This document shows, piece by piece, positions 60,192 to 64,000 of a stretch of 64,000 bases of DNA (positions within the stretch are counted from its first letter, which is position 1; each line of letters begins with the position of its first letter). Below the pieces are notes generated by a model, which made no database searches, was not told the origin of the DNA, and saw only the letters and a program-made list of their open reading frames with translations. The stretch spans positions 167,667-231,666 of the forward strand of contig NZ_JAGGOJ010000021.1 in NCBI RefSeq assembly GCF_018614575.1, given 5' to 3'. A program made the position numbers and the translations under genes. Source of the DNA: Streptomyces sp. ISL-10 (GTDB taxonomy: Bacteria > Actinomycetota > Actinomycetes > Streptomycetales > Streptomycetaceae).

Positions 60192-61484
60192 TTACTCCCC
60201 TTCAACACGCATGATGCTGGCGACACCGCGCACGGTGTCGAGCTTGCGCAGCGCCTCGACGGTCCCGGACAGGGCGGCGTCGGGCGCGCGGTGGGTGACG
60301 ACGACGAGCGATGCCTCGCCGTCCTTCCCCTGCTGACGGACCGTGTCGATCGACACGCCGTGCTCGGCGAAGACCGTCGCGACCTGGGCGAGAACGCCCG
60401 GCTTGTCGGCCACGTCGAGGCTGATGTGGTACCGCGTCACGACCTCGCCCATGGAGCTCACGGGCAGCTGGGTGTACGCGGATTCGCCGGGACCGGTCGC
60501 CTCGGCGAGCTTGTTGCGGCAGACGGCGACGAGGTCGCCGAGGACCGCGGAGGCGGTGGGCGAGCCGCCGGCGCCGGGGCCGTAGAACATCAGGCGGCCT
60601 GCGGCCTCGGCCTCGACGAACACCGCGTTGTACGCCTCGCGGACCGACGCCAACGGGTGGCTGAGCGGAATCATCGCCGGATGCACGCGGGCCGTCACCG
60701 ACTGCCCGTCCGCCGCCCGCTCGCAGATGGCGAGCAGCTTGATGGTGCAGCCCATGCGCTTGGCGGAGGCGAAGTCCGCGGCGGTGACCTCGGTCATGCC
60801 CTCGCGGTAGACGTCGTCGAGCCGTACGCGCGTGTGGAAGGCGATCCCGGCCAGGATGGCGGCCTTGGCGGCGGCGTCGAAGCCCTCGACGTCGGCGGTC
60901 GGGTCGGCCTCGGCGTACCCGAGGGCGGTCGCCTCGTCGAGCGCCTCGGAGTAGCCCGCCCCGGACGTGTCCATCTTGTCCAGGATGAAGTTCGTCGTGC
61001 CGTTGACGATGCCGAGCACGCGGTTGACCTTGTCGCCCGCCAGGGACTCGCGCAGCGGCCTGATAAGCGGGATGGCGCCCGCGACCGCCGCCTCGAAGTA
61101 GAGGTCGCGGCCGTGCTGCTCGGCGGCGGCGTACAGCGTCGCGCCGTCCTCGGCGAGGAGCGCCTTGTTGGCGGAGACGACCGACGCGCCGTGCTCGAAC
61201 GCCGTGGTGATGAGGGTGCGGGCGGGCTCGATGCCGCCGATGACCTCGATGGCGACGTCGATGTCGCCGCGTTTGACCAGCGCGGTGGCATCGGTGGTGA
61301 TCAGGGAGGGGTCGATGCCCTCGCGGATCTTGGAGGGGCGGCGCACGGCGACCCCGGCGAGCTCCACCGGGGCGCCGATGCGCGCGGCGAGGTCGTCGGC
61401 GTGCGTCGTCATGATGCGCGCCACCTCTGAGCCGACCACTCCACAGCCCAGCAGCGCCACCTTCAGCGGACGCGTACGCATCAT
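60192..61484 (-). CDS. hom: homoserine dehydrogenase
   Basis: The 430-aa NAD(P)H-dependent enzyme reduces aspartate semialdehyde to homoserine. Rossmann motif LLGCGVVGSEVA is at about 11-22. The catalytic core (SANKALLAEDG, VAGAIPLIRPL, NGTTNFILDKM, DPTADVEGFDAAAK) is followed by a C-terminal ACT domain (about 350-430) that gives threonine feedback inhibition. Two ATGs (61484 and 61481) follow GAGG; the second has the better spacing. It is the first gene of the hom-thrC pair. Confidence 0.96.
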   Translation of the reverse strand: MMRTRPLKVALLGCGVVGSEVARIMTTHADDLAARIGAPVELAGVAVRRPSKIREGIDPSLITTDATALVKRGDIDVAIEVIGGIEPARTLITTAFEHGASVVSANKALLAEDGATLYAAAEQHGRDLYFEAAVAGAIPLIRPLRESLAGDKVNRVLGIVNGTTNFILDKMDTSGAGYSEALDEATALGYAEADPTADVEGFDAAAKAAILAGIAFHTRVRLDDVYREGMTEVTAADFASAKRMGCTIKLLAICERAADGQSVTARVHPAMIPLSHPLASVREAYNAVFVEAEAAGRLMFYGPGAGGSPTASAVLGDLVAVCRNKLAEATGPGESAYTQLPVSSMGEVVTRYHISLDVADKPGVLAQVATVFAEHGVSIDTVRQQGKDGEASLVVVTHRAPDAALSGTVEALRKLDTVRGVASIMRVEGE

Positions 61485-61579
61485 CCGACCTCGTTTCGTT
61501 TACTTCTACGGTTGGACCAGTCTCACCCACCGGACCGAAGTTTCTATCCCTCGTCCGGAATACGAGACACCTATCTCAA

Positions 61580-62971
61580 TTAACCGACATCGAGACGCAG
61601 GAGATCTTCCTCCGTCTCACGCCGGACGATCACCCGCGCCTCACCGTCCCTGACGGCGACGACGGGCGGGCGAAGTGCGTGGTTGTAGTTGCTGGCCATG
61701 GAGCGGCAGTACGCGCCGGTGGCCGGCACGGCGATCAGGTCGCCGGGCGCCAGGTCGGCGGGCAGGAACGCGTCCTTGACCACGATGTCGCCGCTCTCGC
61801 AGTGCTTGCCGACGACTCGGCTGAGCATCGGCGCGGCTTCGCTGGTGCGGGACACCAGGACGACGCTGTACTCGGCGTCGTACAGGGCGGTGCGGATGTT
61901 GTCCGACATGCCGCCGTCGACGCTGACGTAGGTCCGCAGACCCTCCAGGGGCTTGACCGTACCCACCTCGTACAGCGTGAAGACCGTCGGCCCGACGATG
62001 GCGCGGCCCGGCTCGACGGAGATGCGGGGGGTGCGCAGCCCGGCGGCCTCACACTCGCGGGTGACGATCTCGCCGAGGGCCTTCGCGATCTCGTGCGGCT
62101 CGCGCGGGTCGTCGTCGGGGGTGTACGCGATGCCGAGGCCGCCGCCGAGGTCGATCTCGGGCAGCTCGACGCCGTGCTCGTCGCGTACCTCGGCCAGCAG
62201 CTGCACCACGCGCCGGGCGGAGACCTCGAAGCCGGCCATGTCGAAGATCTGCGACCCGATGTGGGAGTGGATGCCGATGAGCTCCAGCCCGTCGAGCTTC
62301 AGCGCGCGGCGCACCGCCTCGGCAGCCTGCCCGCCCGCGAGCGCGATCCCGAACTTCTGGTCCTCGTGGGCCGTGGCGATGAACTCGTGCGTGTGCGCCT
62401 CGACGCCGACGGTCACCCGGATCTGGACCGGCTGCCGCTTGCCCAGGCCCTGCGCGATGTGCGCGACGCGGACGATCTCCTGGAAGGAGTCGAGCACGAT
62501 GCGCCCGACGCCGGCGCGCACGGCGCGCTCGATCTCGGCCTCGGACTTGTTGTTGCCGTGGAAGGCGATGCGCTCGGCGGGCATCCCGGCATCGAGGGCG
62601 GTCGCCAGCTCGCCCCCGGAGCACACGTCCAGATTGAGCCCTTCCTCCTTCAGCCAGCGCACGACGGCGCGGCTGAGGAACGCCTTCCCCGCGTAGAAGA
62701 CATCGGCGTCCTTGCCGAACGCCTCGGCCCAGGCACGGCAGCGGGCGCGGAAGTCGGCCTCGTCCAGGAAGTAGGCGGGCGTGCCGAACTCCTCGGCGAG
62801 CCGGGCGACATCGATCCCGCCGACGGTCACGACACCGTCCGTGTCACGGGTGACCGTGCTGGACCACACCTTGCCGTCGAGGGCATTGAGGTCGGTGGGC
62901 GGGGCGCTGTAGTGACCCTCGGGAAGGACGTCGGCGTGACGGGGCCCGGCGGGGTGGGCGGATCGGCTCAT
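61580..62971 (-). CDS. lysA: diaminopimelate decarboxylase
   Basis: This 463-aa fold-III PLP enzyme makes lysine from meso-diaminopimelate. The Schiff-base lysine is Lys96 in FYAGKAFLS. GIHSHIGSQI, the Gly-rich phosphate loop IDLGGGLGI, the ISVEPGRAIVG region and the substrate-binding Cys in HCESGD are present. An N-terminal extension of about 45 residues (HYSAPPTDLNALDG) is typical of actinobacterial LysA. It starts 14 bp after the nrtL stop, so the two are probably one transcript; 95 bp separate it from hom. Confidence 0.96.
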   Translation of the reverse strand: MSRSAHPAGPRHADVLPEGHYSAPPTDLNALDGKVWSSTVTRDTDGVVTVGGIDVARLAEEFGTPAYFLDEADFRARCRAWAEAFGKDADVFYAGKAFLSRAVVRWLKEEGLNLDVCSGGELATALDAGMPAERIAFHGNNKSEAEIERAVRAGVGRIVLDSFQEIVRVAHIAQGLGKRQPVQIRVTVGVEAHTHEFIATAHEDQKFGIALAGGQAAEAVRRALKLDGLELIGIHSHIGSQIFDMAGFEVSARRVVQLLAEVRDEHGVELPEIDLGGGLGIAYTPDDDPREPHEIAKALGEIVTRECEAAGLRTPRISVEPGRAIVGPTVFTLYEVGTVKPLEGLRTYVSVDGGMSDNIRTALYDAEYSVVLVSRTSEAAPMLSRVVGKHCESGDIVVKDAFLPADLAPGDLIAVPATGAYCRSMASNYNHALRPPVVAVRDGEARVIVRRETEEDLLRLDVG

Positions 62972-62985
62972 CTGTCTCTCACATC

Positions 62986-63921
62986 TCACAAGTATTCGGG
63001 TGCGCTGATGCCGAGCAGGGACAGGCCACCTGCAAGCACCGTCCCGGCGGCTTCGGCGAGGGCCAGCCGGGAGCGGTGGGCGGCCGAGGGTTTCTCGTCC
63101 CCGAGGGGCAGCACCGTGTGCTGAAAGGCGAGGAGCGCGTCGGCGGTGACGTCCAGATGCCGTGCGAGCCGGTCGGGCGCGCGCAGGCGGGCGGCGCCGG
63201 CGACGACCGCGGGGTGATCGCCGACGGCGGTTGTGAGGGCGGGGGCGTCGACGTACGCGTCGGGTGCGGCGCCGAACCCGAGCTGCTCGGCGCTCCGGCT
63301 GAGCGCCCTGGCGCGGGCGTGGGCGTACCGCACCTTGTGGAGTGGGTTGCGCTCGTGCTGCACGAGGAGGTCCTCGGTACGGGGCCGGTCGTGCGCGGCG
63401 GCGGCGAGGAGGGCCCAGCGGGCGGCGTCGTTCCCCAGCGTCGTGAACAGGTCGCCGCGGGGCGCGGGCACGACGGTGACGCTCTCGCCGTCGAGGGGCC
63501 GGGCGCCGAGCCGTACGAGGGTCTCGGCCCAGACGCGGGCACGCACCTCGTCGGGGTGCGGGAAGCCGGTGCCCGGCAGGGGGTCGCCGTACTGCGCCCC
63601 CTGGCGGCGCACGGTCTCGACGAGTCGCTGCTGGGCGCTGCCCGCGAGAGTGAAGTTGAGGAACCCGGGCCCGGTGATCTCGATGCGCTCGATGCCGTCG
63701 GCGTGGCCGATGCGCTCCTTGAGGAGGGCGGCCACGTCGCCGGCCGGCCGCCCGGCCGGCCCCGCGAGCCGGAGGGCGACATTGGTGGCGTAGTCCCCGC
63801 GCCCGCCGGGCCGTGGCCGCTCGATCCGCACGCTCTCGGGCACGGGCGCCCGCAGCGCACCGTCCTCCACCGCACGGCACACGGCGTGCAGCACGGTACG
63901 GGAGAGCTCTGCGGGGGTCAC
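62986..63921 (-). CDS. nrtL: ArgS-related anticodon-binding protein NrtL
   Basis: The 311-aa protein resembles arginyl-tRNA synthetase with its catalytic domain removed. The N-terminal part (GDYATNVALRLAGPAG, EITGPGFLNFTLAG) matches the ArgRS tRNA-binding Add1 domain. The C-terminal part (NPLHKVRYAHARARAL...LAEAAGTVLAGGLSLLGIS) matches the DALR anticodon-binding domain. HIGH and KMSK motifs are absent and the length is about half of ArgRS. The GTG at 63921 lies 6 nt after TACGCT (63933-63928) with no ribosome site, i.e. leaderless; an ATG at 63972 is less likely. It lies directly upstream of lysA. Its function is unproven. Confidence 0.85.
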   Translation of the reverse strand: MTPAELSRTVLHAVCRAVEDGALRAPVPESVRIERPRPGGRGDYATNVALRLAGPAGRPAGDVAALLKERIGHADGIERIEITGPGFLNFTLAGSAQQRLVETVRRQGAQYGDPLPGTGFPHPDEVRARVWAETLVRLGARPLDGESVTVVPAPRGDLFTTLGNDAARWALLAAAAHDRPRTEDLLVQHERNPLHKVRYAHARARALSRSAEQLGFGAAPDAYVDAPALTTAVGDHPAVVAGAARLRAPDRLARHLDVTADALLAFQHTVLPLGDEKPSAAHRSRLALAEAAGTVLAGGLSLLGISAPEYL

Positions 63922-63927
63922 GGGACA

Positions 63928-63933
63928 AGCGTA
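63928..63933 (-). promoter_or_regulatory. -10 element of the nrtL-lysA transcript
   Basis: TACGCT on the minus strand, 6 nt before the GTG start of nrtL, with no Shine-Dalgarno between them. This is the classic leaderless layout in Streptomyces. The remaining bases to the window end hold no visible gene. Confidence 0.5.
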
Positions 63934-64000
63934 TGGGAGGGAGGGGGTCCCTTTGCGAACCGGTTTCGCCATGCGGGCAGCGGGGGGGTCGGTCCACGGG

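Noticed and set aside
61485..61579. threonine/lysine attenuator upstream of hom
   Set aside because: The 95-bp region has no leader peptide with Thr or Lys codons and no mutually exclusive hairpins.
61580..63997. 805-codon frame extending lysA upstream
   Set aside because: The extension overlaps nrtL in another frame. LysA similarity begins at the ATG at 62971.
1..64000. CRISPR arrays, insertion sequences, prophage genes, tRNA or rRNA genes
   Set aside because: I found no regularly spaced short repeats, transposase or integrase motifs, and no recognisable tRNA/rRNA sequence. The only long repeat is the two-copy 222-bp unit.

Overview
The window is a 64 kb piece of a Streptomyces chromosome. 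The evidence is very high G+C with GTG, TTG and leaderless starts, the polar-growth coiled-coil genes scy and filP side by side, a CBM2-FnIII-GH18 chitinase behind DasR-type repeats, and actinobacterial markers such as nucS, DUF2550 and the LCP protein. From memory, the gene order matches the conserved core of S. coelicolor from about SCO5419 down to SCO5352. I see no insertion sequence, prophage, CRISPR array, tRNA or rRNA. This is vertically inherited core DNA with a few lineage-specific patches (5.7-6.0 kb, 12.4-12.9 kb, 28.0-28.6 kb).

Layout. 1-6.8 kb: partial DUF6230 secreted protein; a thioredoxin/TPR (CnoX-like) protein divergent from a TetR regulator; icmA (large subunit of B12-dependent isobutyryl-CoA mutase) behind a perfect 24-bp palindrome; DUF3817 membrane protein, MarR regulator, thiamine-binding protein and a second DUF3817 protein. 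6.8-12.5 kb: operon of three AIM24 paralogues, the zinc-responsive MarR regulator absC, then an OmpR-type two-component system divergent from an Asp-rich double-PepSY protein. 12.9-15.7 kb: meaB (mutase chaperone GTPase), a thiolase and methylmalonyl-CoA epimerase. 15.8-21 kb: scy and filP. 21-25 kb: two ABC exporter modules (ATPase+permease twice). 25-28 kb: a small zinc-motif protein, an LLM flavin enzyme, an SCO5389-family protein and the mismatch endonuclease nucS. 28-32.7 kb: a 222-bp tandem repeat, a membrane-anchored NTPase, a STAS protein and 3-hydroxybutyryl-CoA dehydrogenase. 33-38.4 kb: PduO-type cobalamin adenosyltransferase, a membrane protein, the chiS-chiR two-component system and chiC.

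38.4-64 kb is a long, almost entirely minus-strand housekeeping run. Read in transcription order (high to low coordinate) it is nrtL, lysA, hom, thrC, thrB, rho, an LCP-family gene, rpmE, prfA, prmC, tsaC, an LMW-phosphatase-like gene, glyA, wecA, atpI-B-E-F-H-A-G-D-C and a DUF2550 gene. The block shares much of its order with Mycobacterium (hom-thrC-thrB-rho-rpmE-prfA-prmC-sua5-wecA-atp).

Functional links: icmA, meaB, epimerase, thiolase, hydroxybutyryl-CoA dehydrogenase and ATP:cobalamin adenosyltransferase together describe adenosylcobalamin-dependent C4/C3 acyl-CoA metabolism, which in streptomycetes supplies polyketide extender units. lysA, hom, thrB and thrC form the aspartate-family amino acid branch. 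prfA, prmC, rpmE and tsaC serve translation. The most unusual items are a phosphatase-like protein whose catalytic Cys is Ser, a transmembrane NTPase with Arg in place of the P-loop Lys, the poly-Asp sensor kinase/PepSY pair with a triple CTTCAG operator, the AIM24 triplet, a catalytic-domain-less ArgRS relative and the 222-bp tandem repeat.
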